Shown here: positions 32,930 through 42,257 of the stretch, piece after piece
How the letters are laid out: each line of letters starts with the position of its first letter
How positions within the stretch are numbered: position 1 is the first letter of the stretch
Assembly (NCBI RefSeq): GCF_014650455.1
Contig: NZ_BMUZ01000002.1
Coordinates: 340,125 to 404,124, forward strand
Direction of reading: 5' to 3'
DNA from: Streptomyces xanthochromogenes
GTDB taxonomy: Bacteria > Actinomycetota > Actinomycetes > Streptomycetales > Streptomycetaceae
DNA: 64,000 nt
The notes under the pieces: generated by a model
Database searches by the model: none
What the model was told of the DNA's origin: nothing
The model's input: only the letters and a program-made list of their open reading frames with translations
Made by a program: the position numbers and the translations under genes

Positions 32930-34384
32930 TCAGCTCCTGCGGCGCACCCGGTAGGCGGTCCCGCCGTCCACCGGGTGCTCGCCCAGGTACTCCTGGTCCC
33001 GCATCTCGCACCACGCGGGGATGTCGAGACGGGCCGCCTCGTCGTCGGCGAGGACCCTCACGACGCCGCCCACCGGCACGCCCTCCATCGCCCTGGCGAG
33101 TTCGATGACCGGGATCGGGCAGAGCCTGCCGAGCGAATCCACCGTGAACTCCTCGGCCCCGGCATCGGATGCCTCGGCCGCGATCCCGGCCCCGGCCTCG
33201 ACCCCGCTCCCGGTCCCGGCGTCGCGCGCGGCCGCGCCCGGCCCGGACGCCGCGACCGGCGCGCCCAGCTTCGTCCGTACGGCCGTGACCAGCCACGTCA
33301 GCACGTCGAGGAACCGCTCGACGTCCTCCGCCGGGGTGCCGATCGGCAGTGACACCCGGACGTTCCCTTCACTCAGCACCCCCATGGCGCGCAGCACATG
33401 GCTGGGCGTCAGAGTGCTGCTCGTGCAGGACGAACCGGAAGAAACCGAGAATTCCGCCCGGTCGAGTTCGTGCAGCAGGGTCTCTCCGTCGACATAGAGA
33501 CAGGAGAAGGTGACCAGATGCGGCAGCCGCCGCACCGGATCGCCGACCACCTCCACATCCGGTACGACCTCCACGACCCGGGCCCGGATGAGGTCCACCA
33601 GCTCCCGCAGCCGTGCCGCTTCGGCCTCCGCCTCGGCCCGCACCGCACGCAGCGAGGCGGCCGCCGCCACGATCGCCGGGATGTTCTCGAACCCGGGCGC
33701 CCGCCCCGACTCCCGCTCGTCCGGCGGCCCTTGGGGCGCGAACCGGACTCCCTTGCGCACGGCGAGCAGCCCGACTCCTGCCGGACCGCCCCATTTGTGG
33801 GCACTCGCCGCCAGGATCGACCAGGCCCCCTCGACCGGCCCCCACGCCAGGGACTGAGCCGCGTCCACGAACAGGGGCACCCCCGCCGCCCGGCACACCT
33901 CGGCGACCTCGGCCACCGGCTGGAGCGTGCCCACCTCGTGGTTGGCGGACTGGAGCGCGGCGAGCGCGGTGTCGGGACGCAGGGCCGCGGCGTAGGCGTC
34001 GGGGGAGACCCGGCCGGTACGGTCCACCGCGACCTCGGCCAGCGAACCGCCGGCCGCCTCGTGCGAGGCGGCCGAATGGAGGACCGACGAGTGTTCGACC
34101 GCGGACACCACCAGGTGCCGGCCGACACGCCGACGCCCGGACAAGGATCCGTAAATTCCGGAGTGCACCGCCTGGGTCCCCGAACCGGTGAAGCTGAGCT
34201 CGTCAGGACGGCAGCCGACGGCCTCCGCGGCGGCCTCGCGCGCCGCGTCGAGCAGCAGCCGGGCACGCCTTCCCTCCCGGTAGAGACGGGCCGGATCGGC
34301 CCATCCCTCGTCCAAGGAGGCTTGCAGCGCTTGGCGTGCGACGGGGTGCAGGGGGGCCGAGGAGGCCGCGTCGAAATAGGGCAC
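32930..34384 (-). CDS. Cysteine desulfurase fused to a TusA-like sulfur carrier
   Basis: 484-residue fusion. Residues 1 to about 375 are a class V aminotransferase/NifS-type cysteine desulfurase: HSSVLH, PLP lysine in SAHKWGG, active-site Cys loop SSGSSCTSS. A low-complexity Ala/Gly/Glu linker follows (about 380-410), then about 75 residues of TusA fold with the CPxP sulfur-acceptor motif in GRLCPIPVIELARAM. The fusion would pass persulfide directly from desulfurase to carrier. GTG start. Divergent from ctaC. Confidence 0.92.
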   Translation of the reverse strand: MPYFDAASSAPLHPVARQALQASLDEGWADPARLYREGRRARLLLDAAREAAAEAVGCRPDELSFTGSGTQAVHSGIYGSLSGRRRVGRHLVVSAVEHSSVLHSAASHEAAGGSLAEVAVDRTGRVSPDAYAAALRPDTALAALQSANHEVGTLQPVAEVAEVCRAAGVPLFVDAAQSLAWGPVEGAWSILAASAHKWGGPAGVGLLAVRKGVRFAPQGPPDERESGRAPGFENIPAIVAAAASLRAVRAEAEAEAARLRELVDLIRARVVEVVPDVEVVGDPVRRLPHLVTFSCLYVDGETLLHELDRAEFSVSSGSSCTSSTLTPSHVLRAMGVLSEGNVRVSLPIGTPAEDVERFLDVLTWLVTAVRTKLGAPVAASGPGAAARDAGTGSGVEAGAGIAAEASDAGAEEFTVDSLGRLCPIPVIELARAMEGVPVGGVVRVLADDEAARLDIPAWCEMRDQEYLGEHPVDGGTAYRVRRRS

Positions 34385-34546
34385 GCGGCCACGCTAACCC
34401 CGGTCCGGCACGCGAGCGGCGAGGGACGGGGCGAGGGGGCGTCAGATGGCGCCCGGAGGCCGGGATTCCACCGCGACTCCACCCCTTCGGGGACTCGGAC
34501 GGCGCGTTGGGCACCCTCCCCGCGCGACCCCAAATAGCGTCCAGTA

Positions 34547-34575
34547 GGGTTTGGTCCGCATAAACATCCAAACCC
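34547..34575. promoter_or_regulatory. Inverted repeat upstream of ctaC
   Basis: GGGTTTGG and CCAAACCC, 13-base spacer, 83 bp before the ctaC start in the 273-bp divergent gap. Could be an operator or a leader hairpin. No confident -35/-10 pair. Confidence 0.4.
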
Positions 34576-34657
34576 CTGCCCGTGTGCCAGGGCGGCGACC
34601 GACCAGCGAGACGGCCGTAGCCGACCACCGCGGGCGAGACTCTCGGGAAGGCGCTAC

Positions 34658-35623
34658 GTGAGTCCCAACGGCTCCGACCGCTCGTCGCGGCGCCCGATGC
34701 GGCGGAAGCTGCCGCAGGTGCTGACTGCGGGCCTGGTCCTGGCGACAGCATCCGGTTGCTCGTACAACTGGAAAGACTTCCCTCGACTTGGTATGCCCAC
34801 TCCGGTGACGGAAGAGGCTCCCAGGATCCTGTCCCTCTGGCAGGGCTCGTGGGCGGCTGCGCTCGCCACGGGCGTGCTGGTCTGGGGCCTGATCCTGTGG
34901 AGCGTCATCTTCCACCGGCGCAGCCGCACCAAGGTCGAGGTACCCGCGCAGACCCGGTACAACATGCCCATCGAGGCGCTGTACACCGTGGTCCCGCTCA
35001 TCATCGTCTCCGTGCTCTTCTACTTCACGGCACGCGACGAATCGAAGCTCCTGGCCCTCACCCCGAAGCCGGCTCACACGGTCAACGTGGTCGGCTATCA
35101 GTGGAGCTGGGGCTTCAACTACGTCGAGGACGTGCCCGGTGTGAAGGGCAACGCCAAGACGGACCCGAACCTGGAAGCGATTCCGGACCGGTTCAAGAAG
35201 GACTTCCCCGCGAACGCGGGCGGTGTCTACGACGTCGGTATCCCCGGCACCCGTAACCCGCAGACCGGAAACCCGGGCCCGACCCTGTGGCTGCCGAAGG
35301 GCGAGAAGGTCCGCTTCGTGCTGACCTCGCGCGACGTCATCCACTCGTTCTGGATCGTGCCGTTCCTGATGAAGCAGGACGTCGTCCCGGGGCACACCAA
35401 CTCGTTCGAGGTCACGCCGAACCAGGAAGGCACCTTCCTGGGCAAGTGCGCCGAACTCTGCGGCGTCGACCACTCGCGCATGCTCTTCAACGTGAAGGTC
35501 GTCTCCCCGGAGCGCTATCAGCAGCACCTCAAGGAGCTGGCGGCGAAGGGCCAGTCCGGCTACGTGCCGGCGGGCATCGCCCAGACCGACCCCGCCAAGA
35601 ACGCGGAGACGAACAAACTGTGA
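34658..35623 (+). CDS. ctaC: Cytochrome c oxidase subunit II
   Basis: 321 residues. Lipoprotein-like signal ending ATASGCSYN, two transmembrane helices, then the extracytoplasmic cupredoxin domain with the CuA ligands in [12 protein letters not shown] and the upstream HSFWIVPF. Receives electrons from the bc1 complex. GTG start with GGAAGG upstream; the stop overlaps ctaD by four bases. Contains a long insertion ([13 protein letters not shown] to [14 protein letters not shown]) typical of actinobacterial subunit II. Confidence 0.96.
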   Translation: MSPNGSDRSSRRPMRRKLPQVLTAGLVLATASGCSYNWKDFPRLGMPTPVTEEAPRILSLWQGSWAAALATGVLVWGLILWSVIFHRRSRTKVEVPAQTRYNMPIEALYTVVPLIIVSVLFYFTARDESKLLALTPKPAHTVNVVGYQWSWGFNYVEDVPGVKGNAKTDPNLEAIPDRFKKDFPANAGGVYDVGIPGTRNPQTGNPGPTLWLPKGEKVRFVLTSRDVIHSFWIVPFLMKQDVVPGHTNSFEVTPNQEGTFLGKCAELCGVDHSRMLFNVKVVSPERYQQHLKELAAKGQSGYVPAGIAQTDPAKNAETNKL

Positions 35624-37362
35624 GCATCCTCAACGAACCTCAGGGTGCCGCGGCAGCAGACGACTCGTACGAGAACGAGCTGCCGGTCCGGCGCAAGCAG
35701 CCGGGAAACGTCGTCATCAAGTGGCTGACCACCACTGATCACAAGACGATCGGCACGATGTACCTGGTCACGTCGTTCGCGTTCTTCTGCATCGGCGGCA
35801 TCATGGCGCTCTTCATGCGCGCCGAACTCGCCCGCCCCGGCACGCAGATCATGTCGAACGAGCAGTTCAACCAGGCGTTCACGATGCACGGCACGATCAT
35901 GCTGCTGATGTTCGCGACGCCGCTGTTCGCCGGATTCGCGAACTGGATCATGCCGCTGCAGATCGGCGCGCCCGACGTGGCGTTCCCGCGGCTGAACATG
36001 TTCGCCTACTGGCTCTACCTGTTCGGCTCGACCATCGCGGTCGGTGGCTTCCTCACCCCGCAGGGCGCGGCCGACTTCGGCTGGTTCGCCTACTCCCCGC
36101 TGTCGGACGCGGTCCGCTCGCCGGGCGTCGGCGCCGACATGTGGATCATGGGTCTGGCCTTCTCCGGCTTCGGCACGATCCTCGGCTCGGTCAACTTCAT
36201 CACCACGATCATCTGCATGCGCGCTCCCGGCATGACGATGTTCCGTATGCCGATCTTCGTGTGGAACGTCCTGCTGACCGGTGTGCTGGTCCTGCTGGCC
36301 TTCCCGGTCCTCGCGGCCGCGCTGTTCGCCCTGGAGGCGGACCGCAAGTTCGGTGCCCATGTCTTCGACGCCAGTAATGGCGGCGCCTTGCTGTGGCAAC
36401 ACCTCTTCTGGTTCTTCGGCCATCCAGAGGTGTACATCATCGCGTTGCCATTCTTCGGAATCATTTCCGAAGTGATCCCGGTGTTCAGTCGCAAGCCGAT
36501 GTTCGGCTACAGCGGTCTGATCGGCGCCACCATCGCGATCGCGGGTCTGTCCGTGACCGTGTGGGCGCACCACATGTACGTCACCGGTGGCGTGCTCCTG
36601 CCGTTCTTCTCCTTCATGACGTTCCTCATCGCCGTGCCAACGGGCGTGAAGTTCTTCAACTGGATCGGCACGATGTGGAAGGGCTCACTGTCCTTCGAAA
36701 CACCCATGCTGTGGGCCATCGGCTTCCTGATCACCTTCACCTTCGGTGGTCTGACCGGCGTCATCCTGGCCTCGCCGCCGATGGACTTCCACGTCTCCGA
36801 CTCGTACTTCGTCGTCGCGCACTTCCACTACGTCATCTTCGGCACCGTGGTCTTCGCGATGTTCTCCGGATTCCACTTCTGGTGGCCGAAGTTCACCGGA
36901 AAGATGCTGGACGAGCGGCTTGGCAAGATCACCTTCTGGACGCTGTTCGTGGGCTTCCACGGCACGTTCCTGGTGCAGCACTGGCTGGGTGTCGAGGGCA
37001 TGCCGCGTCGTTACGCCGACTACCTGGCGGCCGACGGGTTCACCGCGCTCAACACGATCTCGACGATCTCCTCGTTCCTGCTCGGTCTGTCGATCCTGCC
37101 GTTCTTCTACAACGTCTGGAAGACCGCCAAGTACGGCAAGAAGATCGAGGTCGACGACCCGTGGGGCTACGGCCGTTCGCTGGAGTGGGCGACGTCCTGC
37201 CCGCCGCCCCGGCACAACTTCGTCACCATGCCGCGCATCCGCTCCGAATCGCCGGCCTTCGACCTCCACCACCCGGAGATCGCGGCTCTCGACCAGCTCG
37301 AGAACCACGGCGACGTCCACGGTGACCACATGCTGGCCGGTGGCAAGGAGGCCGGGAAGTGA
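35620..37362 (+). CDS. ctaD: Cytochrome c oxidase subunit I
   Basis: 580 residues, about 12 transmembrane helices. Heme-copper oxidase motifs: heme a ligand His in [10 protein letters not shown], the [10 protein letters not shown] helix with the cross-linked His-Tyr pair, CuB histidines in WAHHMYVTG, and heme a3/a ligands in [10 protein letters not shown]. Terminal oxygen reduction and proton pumping. GTG start in a GTGA overlap with ctaC; stop overlaps ctaF. Confidence 0.97.
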   Translation: MSILNEPQGAAAADDSYENELPVRRKQPGNVVIKWLTTTDHKTIGTMYLVTSFAFFCIGGIMALFMRAELARPGTQIMSNEQFNQAFTMHGTIMLLMFATPLFAGFANWIMPLQIGAPDVAFPRLNMFAYWLYLFGSTIAVGGFLTPQGAADFGWFAYSPLSDAVRSPGVGADMWIMGLAFSGFGTILGSVNFITTIICMRAPGMTMFRMPIFVWNVLLTGVLVLLAFPVLAAALFALEADRKFGAHVFDASNGGALLWQHLFWFFGHPEVYIIALPFFGIISEVIPVFSRKPMFGYSGLIGATIAIAGLSVTVWAHHMYVTGGVLLPFFSFMTFLIAVPTGVKFFNWIGTMWKGSLSFETPMLWAIGFLITFTFGGLTGVILASPPMDFHVSDSYFVVAHFHYVIFGTVVFAMFSGFHFWWPKFTGKMLDERLGKITFWTLFVGFHGTFLVQHWLGVEGMPRRYADYLAADGFTALNTISTISSFLLGLSILPFFYNVWKTAKYGKKIEVDDPWGYGRSLEWATSCPPPRHNFVTMPRIRSESPAFDLHHPEIAALDQLENHGDVHGDHMLAGGKEAGK

Positions 37363-37757
37363 AGATCCAGGGCAAGATGTTCCTGTGGCTGTCCGCCTTC
37401 ATCCTCGTGATGGCCATCGTCTACGGCGTGTGGTCGAAGGAAGCGGCAGGCACCACCGCGCTCGTCATGGCCTTCGGCCTGAGCGTCATGATCGGCTTCT
37501 ACCTGGCCTTCACGGCCCGGCGGGTCGACGTCGGCGCCCAGGACAACAAGGAGGCCGATGTCGCGGACGACGCCGGTGAGGTCGGCTTCTTCTCGCCGCA
37601 CTCCTGGCAGCCGCTCGCGCTCGGCATCGGCGGCGCGCTGGCCTTCCTCGCGATCGCGATGGGCTGGTGGCTGCTGTACTTCTCGGCGCCGCTGATCCTC
37701 GTCGGTCTCTACGGCTGGGTCTTCGAGTACTACCGCGGCGAGAACCAGAACCAGTAG
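37359..37757 (+). CDS. ctaF: Cytochrome c oxidase subunit IV (actinobacterial)
   Basis: 132 residues, four hydrophobic segments ([37 protein letters not shown] and two near the C-terminus). Typical actinobacterial small subunit of the aa3 oxidase. GTG start overlapping ctaD. A strong terminator follows at 37781. Confidence 0.94.
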   Translation: MKIQGKMFLWLSAFILVMAIVYGVWSKEAAGTTALVMAFGLSVMIGFYLAFTARRVDVGAQDNKEADVADDAGEVGFFSPHSWQPLALGIGGALAFLAIAMGWWLLYFSAPLILVGLYGWVFEYYRGENQNQ

Positions 37758-37780
37758 TTCCGCCCGCCGCATTGCTCCAA

Positions 37781-37819
37781 GAGGGGCCCTTCGTCTCGTT
37801 CCGGGACGGAGGGCCCCTC
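37781..37819 (+). terminator. Terminator after ctaCDF
   Basis: Long imperfect hairpin: GAGGGGCCCT pairs with AGGGCCCCTC and continues inward through CGTC/GACG, 23 bp after ctaF. Confidence 0.8.
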
Positions 37820-37865
37820 GTTTGCAGTCACACCGCGCGCCGAATCTGACGAGTCTTCATACCGT

Positions 37866-39125
37866 GTGACCATGAGCCACGCACCGCGCATCCGCACCGT
37901 AGTGAGCTGCACCCTCCTTGTCCTGTCCCTCGGTGTGGGGGCCACGGGGTGTGGCGGGTCCGACGGCAATCCCCTTTCGGCGAAGCCTTACGACGCGGCC
38001 GGGCAGGTCGCCTACAACGGCCCTGCGGGCAGTCAGAAGGCCGACCCCGACAAGCCCCTGGAGATCACCGCCAAGAGCAAGGACGGCCGTCTCACGGACG
38101 TCACGGCCGTCGACGGCAACGGGCGCTACCTGGCCGGCGAACTGGCCGCCGACGGCAGCCGCTGGCACTCCACGGCCCCGCTGGTGGCCGGAGCCCACTA
38201 CACCGTCAAGGTCTCCACGGAGAACGAGGACGGCTCTCCGGGGCTGCGCACGCTGACGTTCGACACGGCGGCGGCCAAGGAGGCCGTGGAGGTCGAATTC
38301 GGCCCGGACGCGGGCAAGTACGGCGTCGGACAGCCCATCACGGCCCAGCTGAGCAAGCCCGTCAAGGACAAGGCGGCCCGGTCCGTCGTCGAGCGGGCCC
38401 TGAAGGTCCAGTCCACGCCCTCGGTGGAGGGCGCCTGGTACTGGGTGAACGACAAGGTCCTGCACTACCGCCCGAAGGAGTACTGGCCCGCCCACGCCAC
38501 CATCGACGTGCACTCCAACCTGGAGGGCGTGAAGATCGCCGACAAGCTGTACGGCGGGCCGGGCAAGCCCCTGCGGATCACCACCGGCGACCGCGTCGAG
38601 GCCATCACGGACGCCGCCGGGCACTACATGACGGTCAAGCGCAACGGAGAAGTGATCAACACCATTCCGGTCACCACCGGAAAGCCGGGCTTCTCCACCC
38701 GCAACGGCGTCAAGGTGGTCCTGGGCAAGCAGTACTTCGTACGCATGCGCGGGGAGACCGTCGGCATCTCGTCCAGCAGCTCCGACGGATACGACCTGCC
38801 CGTCTACTACGCCACGCGCGTCACCTGGAGTGGTGAATACGTGCACGCCGCGCCCTGGTCGGTCGGCTCGCAGGGCTCCGAGAACGTCAGCCACGGCTGC
38901 ACGGGCATGAGCACCGGCAATGCCGCCTGGTTCTTCGAGAACATCAACGAGGGCGACATCGTCAAGGTCGTCAACAGCATCGGCGAGGACATGACGCCCT
39001 TCGACAACGGGTTCGGCGACTGGAACGTGTCGTGGGACGAGTGGCGTGAGGGCAGCGTCCTGCAGGCCGACCTCAAGGCCGGGCAGAGCAGGGTCAACTC
39101 CGCCCGGCTGCGGCCGGGAGTGTGA
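37866..39125 (+). CDS. L,D-transpeptidase lipoprotein
   Basis: 419 residues. Lipobox ATGC (Cys29), then two Ig-like domains (about 40-240) and a YkuD catalytic domain whose SHGCTGMS holds the nucleophile Cys345; HAAPW gives the upstream His region. Layout equals mycobacterial LdtMt2-type enzymes that make 3-3 peptidoglycan crosslinks. GTG at 37866 or the ATG six bases later is the start; no clear ribosome site. It interrupts the cytochrome oxidase genes. Confidence 0.94.
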   Translation: MTMSHAPRIRTVVSCTLLVLSLGVGATGCGGSDGNPLSAKPYDAAGQVAYNGPAGSQKADPDKPLEITAKSKDGRLTDVTAVDGNGRYLAGELAADGSRWHSTAPLVAGAHYTVKVSTENEDGSPGLRTLTFDTAAAKEAVEVEFGPDAGKYGVGQPITAQLSKPVKDKAARSVVERALKVQSTPSVEGAWYWVNDKVLHYRPKEYWPAHATIDVHSNLEGVKIADKLYGGPGKPLRITTGDRVEAITDAAGHYMTVKRNGEVINTIPVTTGKPGFSTRNGVKVVLGKQYFVRMRGETVGISSSSSDGYDLPVYYATRVTWSGEYVHAAPWSVGSQGSENVSHGCTGMSTGNAAWFFENINEGDIVKVVNSIGEDMTPFDNGFGDWNVSWDEWREGSVLQADLKAGQSRVNSARLRPGV

Positions 39126-39127
39126 GG

Positions 39128-39529
39128 TCAGGCACCCACGGCAAGCCGCTTGCGCAACAGGGAGGCCAGGGCGTCCGCGAACTCGACCGGTTCCACCGGC
39201 AGGGTCACCGCGGCGTCCGCACGGCTCCACGTGGCCAGCCAGGCGTCCTGCGGGCGGCCCATGAGGAGCAGCACCGGCGGGCACTGGAACACCTCGTCCT
39301 TGAGCTGGCGGCACACCCCCATGCCGCCGGCCGGGACGGCCTCCCCGTCCAGCACGCAGACGTCGATGCCGCCGCGGTCCAGCTCCTTGAGGACCGCCGG
39401 CAGCGTCGCGCACTCCAGGAACTCCACGGGGGGCACGTCGGACGCGGGCCTGCGCCCGGCCGCGAGCCGCACTTGTGCGCGGGTGTTCGCGTCGTCGCTG
39501 TAGACCAGAACCGTGGCGCTCGACTGCAT
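39128..39529 (-). CDS. Stand-alone degenerate receiver-domain protein
   Basis: 133 residues, only a CheY-like fold. Acidic pair in YSDDAN and Asp in VCVLDGEA are present, but the conserved late Lys-Pro reads TLPVEP (Lys replaced by Leu). No output domain. Likely a pseudo-receiver or an unusually controlled one. ATG with GGAGG four bases before. Convergent with the L,D-transpeptidase (stops 2 bp apart) and divergent from ctaE. Confidence 0.87.
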   Translation of the reverse strand: MQSSATVLVYSDDANTRAQVRLAAGRRPASDVPPVEFLECATLPAVLKELDRGGIDVCVLDGEAVPAGGMGVCRQLKDEVFQCPPVLLLMGRPQDAWLATWSRADAAVTLPVEPVEFADALASLLRKRLAVGA

Positions 39530-39705
39530 GGATCCTCCGAAGGTCCGGCGCTTTCGCCGACGTTGGCTCATGAACCGATGCGCGGATGCTACTCCGTCCG
39601 ACTGCCCGTCAACACCGGTTCGGCCAGCCCTTCGATGGGCCGTTCGGGCCCTGCATACGCCGCTGACACACCGAACGGCACCCCCCGGAGTGAGGGCGGG
39701 ATAAG

Positions 39706-39726
39706 CGACCGACATAATGTCGGTCG
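39706..39726. promoter_or_regulatory. Perfect palindrome over the ctaE start codon
   Basis: Ten-base half-site CGACCGACAT and its exact complement around a single A; the right half begins with the ctaE ATG. A GATAAG box directly before (39700-39705) could be a -10, which would make ctaE almost leaderless. No ribosome site is visible. Confidence 0.5.
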
Positions 39727-40337
39727 TGGCGACAGCAACGACAGTAGAAACCGGGCACGCGCACCCGTCGGTCAATCGGCCGAACCTCACCAGCGTCGGA
39801 ACCATCATCTGGTTGAGTTCCGAGCTGATGTTCTTCGCGGCCCTCTTCGCGATGTACTTCACTCTGCGATCGGTAACGGGTGCCGCGCACTGGTCCGAAA
39901 TGGCCTCGTCCCTGAACCTTCCGTTCTCGGCGACCAACACCACGATCCTGGTGCTCTCCTCCCTCACCTGCCAGCTCGGCGTCTTCGCCGCGGAGCGCGG
40001 CGATGTGAAGAAGCTCCGCACCTGGTTCATCATCACGTTCGTGATGGGTGCGATCTTCATCGGCGGCCAGGTCTTCGAGTACACCGAGCTGGTGAAGAAG
40101 GACGGCCTCTCGCTGTCCTCGGATCCGTACGGCTCGGTGTTCTACCTGACCACGGGCTTCCACGGACTGCATGTGACGGGCGGCCTGATCGCCTTCCTGC
40201 TGGTTCTGGGCAGGACGTACGCGGCCAAGAGGTTCACCCACGAGCAGGCGACCGCGGCGATCGTCGTGTCCTATTACTGGCACTTCGTCGATGTCGTGTG
40301 GATCGGCCTCTTCGCCACGATCTACCTGATCCAGTAA
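39717..40337 (+). CDS. ctaE: Cytochrome c oxidase subunit III
   Basis: 206 residues, five transmembrane helices. Family motifs: [43 protein letters not shown] and [14 protein letters not shown]. First gene of ctaE-qcrC-qcrA-qcrB. The ATG has no ribosome site and sits in a perfect palindrome; a GTG nine bases later is an alternative. Confidence 0.95.
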   Translation: MSVVATATTVETGHAHPSVNRPNLTSVGTIIWLSSELMFFAALFAMYFTLRSVTGAAHWSEMASSLNLPFSATNTTILVLSSLTCQLGVFAAERGDVKKLRTWFIITFVMGAIFIGGQVFEYTELVKKDGLSLSSDPYGSVFYLTTGFHGLHVTGGLIAFLLVLGRTYAAKRFTHEQATAAIVVSYYWHFVDVVWIGLFATIYLIQ

Positions 40338-40401
40338 CCGGGCCCGTAGGTCCGCACCACATCCGCCATCGACGCAGAAGATCCTGACACCGGGGTAATC
40401 C

Positions 40402-41211
40402 GTGAAAAAGCTCTCCGCACGACGACGCCATCCGCTGGCGGCGGTCGTCGTCCTACTCCTCGCGCTGGCGGCCACCGGGGGGCTGTACGCCGCGTTCGCG
40501 CCCGCGGGCAAGGCTCAGGCTGACGAAACCGCCCAGTCCCTCGCCATCGACGAGGGCAAGAAGCTCTACTCCGTCGGCTGCGCCAGCTGCCACGGAACCG
40601 GCGGTCAGGGAACCTCTGACGGCCCCTCCCTGGTCGGCGTCGGCGCCGCCGCGGTGGACTTCCAGGTCGGCACCGGCCGTATGCCGGCGCAGCAGCCCGG
40701 CGCGCAGGTGCCGAAGAAGAAGGTCATCTACTCGCAGCCCGAGATCGACCAGCTCGCCGCTTACGTGGCGTCGCTGGGCGCCGGTCCGAGCGTGCCGACC
40801 GACTCGCAGTACAACCCCAGCGGTGCCGACATCGCCAAGGGTGGCGAACTGTTCCGCACCAACTGTGCCCAGTGCCACAACTTCACGGGTGAGGGCGGTG
40901 CCCTGACGAACGGCAAGTTCGCCCCCAGCCTGGAGGACGTGGACCCCAAGCACATCTACGAGGCCATGCAGACCGGCCCGCAGAACATGCCGTCCTTCCC
41001 GGACACGACGATGCCGCAGAAGCAGAAGCAGGACATCATCGCGTACCTGCACGCCGTCAACAGCGACCAGTCCGCCAGCCCCGGTGGTCTCAAGCTCGGC
41101 GGGCTCGGTCCGGTCAGCGAGGGCCTGTTCGGCTGGATCTTCGGTCTGGGTGCCCTCATCGCAGTAGCCATCTGGGTCGCGGCCCACACCGCTAAGGCCA
41201 AGAAGTCATGA
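40402..41211 (+). CDS. qcrC: Diheme cytochrome c subunit of bc1 complex
   Basis: 269 residues. N-terminal membrane anchor, two heme-binding motifs CASCH and CAQCH, C-terminal transmembrane helix (LFGWIFGLGALIAVAIWVA). The two hemes replace a soluble cytochrome c and wire bc1 to the aa3 oxidase. GTG start; stop overlaps qcrA. Confidence 0.97.
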   Translation: MKKLSARRRHPLAAVVVLLLALAATGGLYAAFAPAGKAQADETAQSLAIDEGKKLYSVGCASCHGTGGQGTSDGPSLVGVGAAAVDFQVGTGRMPAQQPGAQVPKKKVIYSQPEIDQLAAYVASLGAGPSVPTDSQYNPSGADIAKGGELFRTNCAQCHNFTGEGGALTNGKFAPSLEDVDPKHIYEAMQTGPQNMPSFPDTTMPQKQKQDIIAYLHAVNSDQSASPGGLKLGGLGPVSEGLFGWIFGLGALIAVAIWVAAHTAKAKKS

Positions 41212-42257
41212 GTAGCCAAGAGAATTCCGAGAGCCTGCCCGAAGCGCAGGCCCCCGCGCACGGCGCGGTAGAGCACGCGGGCGACCCGTTCGCCGACCCG
41301 GGACTGCCGGCCCACAAGCCGCGCATCCAGGACATCGACGAGCGGGCGGCCAAGCGCTCCGAGCGCGCGGTCGCGTTCCTGTTCTTCCTGTCCATGGTCG
41401 CGACGATCGGCTTCATCGCCTCGTACGTGATCTTCCCGGTCGACAAGATCGTCTTCATCTTCCCGTTCGGGCACGTCAGCGTCCTCAACTTCGCTCTGGG
41501 TCTGACCCTGGGCGTGGCGCTGTTCTGCATCGGCGCGGGCGCGGTCCACTGGGCCCGCACCCTGATGTCGGACGTCGAGATGCCGGCCGAGCGGCACGAG
41601 ATCGCGGCCCCGCCGGAGGTCAAGGCGCAGGTCCTGGCCGACTTCAAGCAGGGCGCGGCCGAGTCCGGCTTCGGCCGGCGCAAGCTGATCCGCAACACCA
41701 TGTTCGGCGCGCTGGCCATGGTGCCGCTCTCCGGTGTGATGCTGCTGCGCGACCTGGGCACGCTGCCCGAGAAGAAGCTGCGGCACACCATGTGGTCCAA
41801 GGGCAAGGCCCTGATCAACATGAACACCAACGAGCCGCTGCGTCCCGAGGACCTGCTGGTCGGTTCGCTCACCTTCGCCAAGCCCGAGGGCCTGGAGGAG
41901 GACGCCGAGGACTTCCAGACGCAGATCGCCAAGGCCGCCCTGATGCTCGTCCGGATCAAGCCGGAGGACATCAAGGACAAGCGCGAGCTCGAATGGTCGC
42001 ACCAGGGCATCGTCGCCTACTCGAAGATCTGCACCCACGTCGGTTGCCCGATCTCCCTGTACGAGCAGCAGACGCACCACGTGCTCTGCCCGTGCCACCA
42101 GTCCACCTTCGACCTCTCCGACGGCGCCCGCGTCATCTTCGGCCCGGCCGGTCACGCCCTTCCGCAGCTGCGGATCGGCGTGAATGACGAGGGTTACCTC
42201 GAAGCGCTCGGCGACTTCGATGAGCCCGTCGGTCCTGCCTTCTGGGAGCGCGGATGA
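41208..42257 (+). CDS. qcrA: Rieske iron-sulfur subunit of bc1 complex
   Basis: 349 residues. Three membrane helices in the N-terminal half (actinobacterial form), then a Rieske domain with CTHVGC and CPCHQS binding the [2Fe-2S] cluster. ATG overlaps the qcrC stop; its own stop overlaps qcrB (ATGA). Confidence 0.97.
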   Translation: MSSQENSESLPEAQAPAHGAVEHAGDPFADPGLPAHKPRIQDIDERAAKRSERAVAFLFFLSMVATIGFIASYVIFPVDKIVFIFPFGHVSVLNFALGLTLGVALFCIGAGAVHWARTLMSDVEMPAERHEIAAPPEVKAQVLADFKQGAAESGFGRRKLIRNTMFGALAMVPLSGVMLLRDLGTLPEKKLRHTMWSKGKALINMNTNEPLRPEDLLVGSLTFAKPEGLEEDAEDFQTQIAKAALMLVRIKPEDIKDKRELEWSHQGIVAYSKICTHVGCPISLYEQQTHHVLCPCHQSTFDLSDGARVIFGPAGHALPQLRIGVNDEGYLEALGDFDEPVGPAFWERG

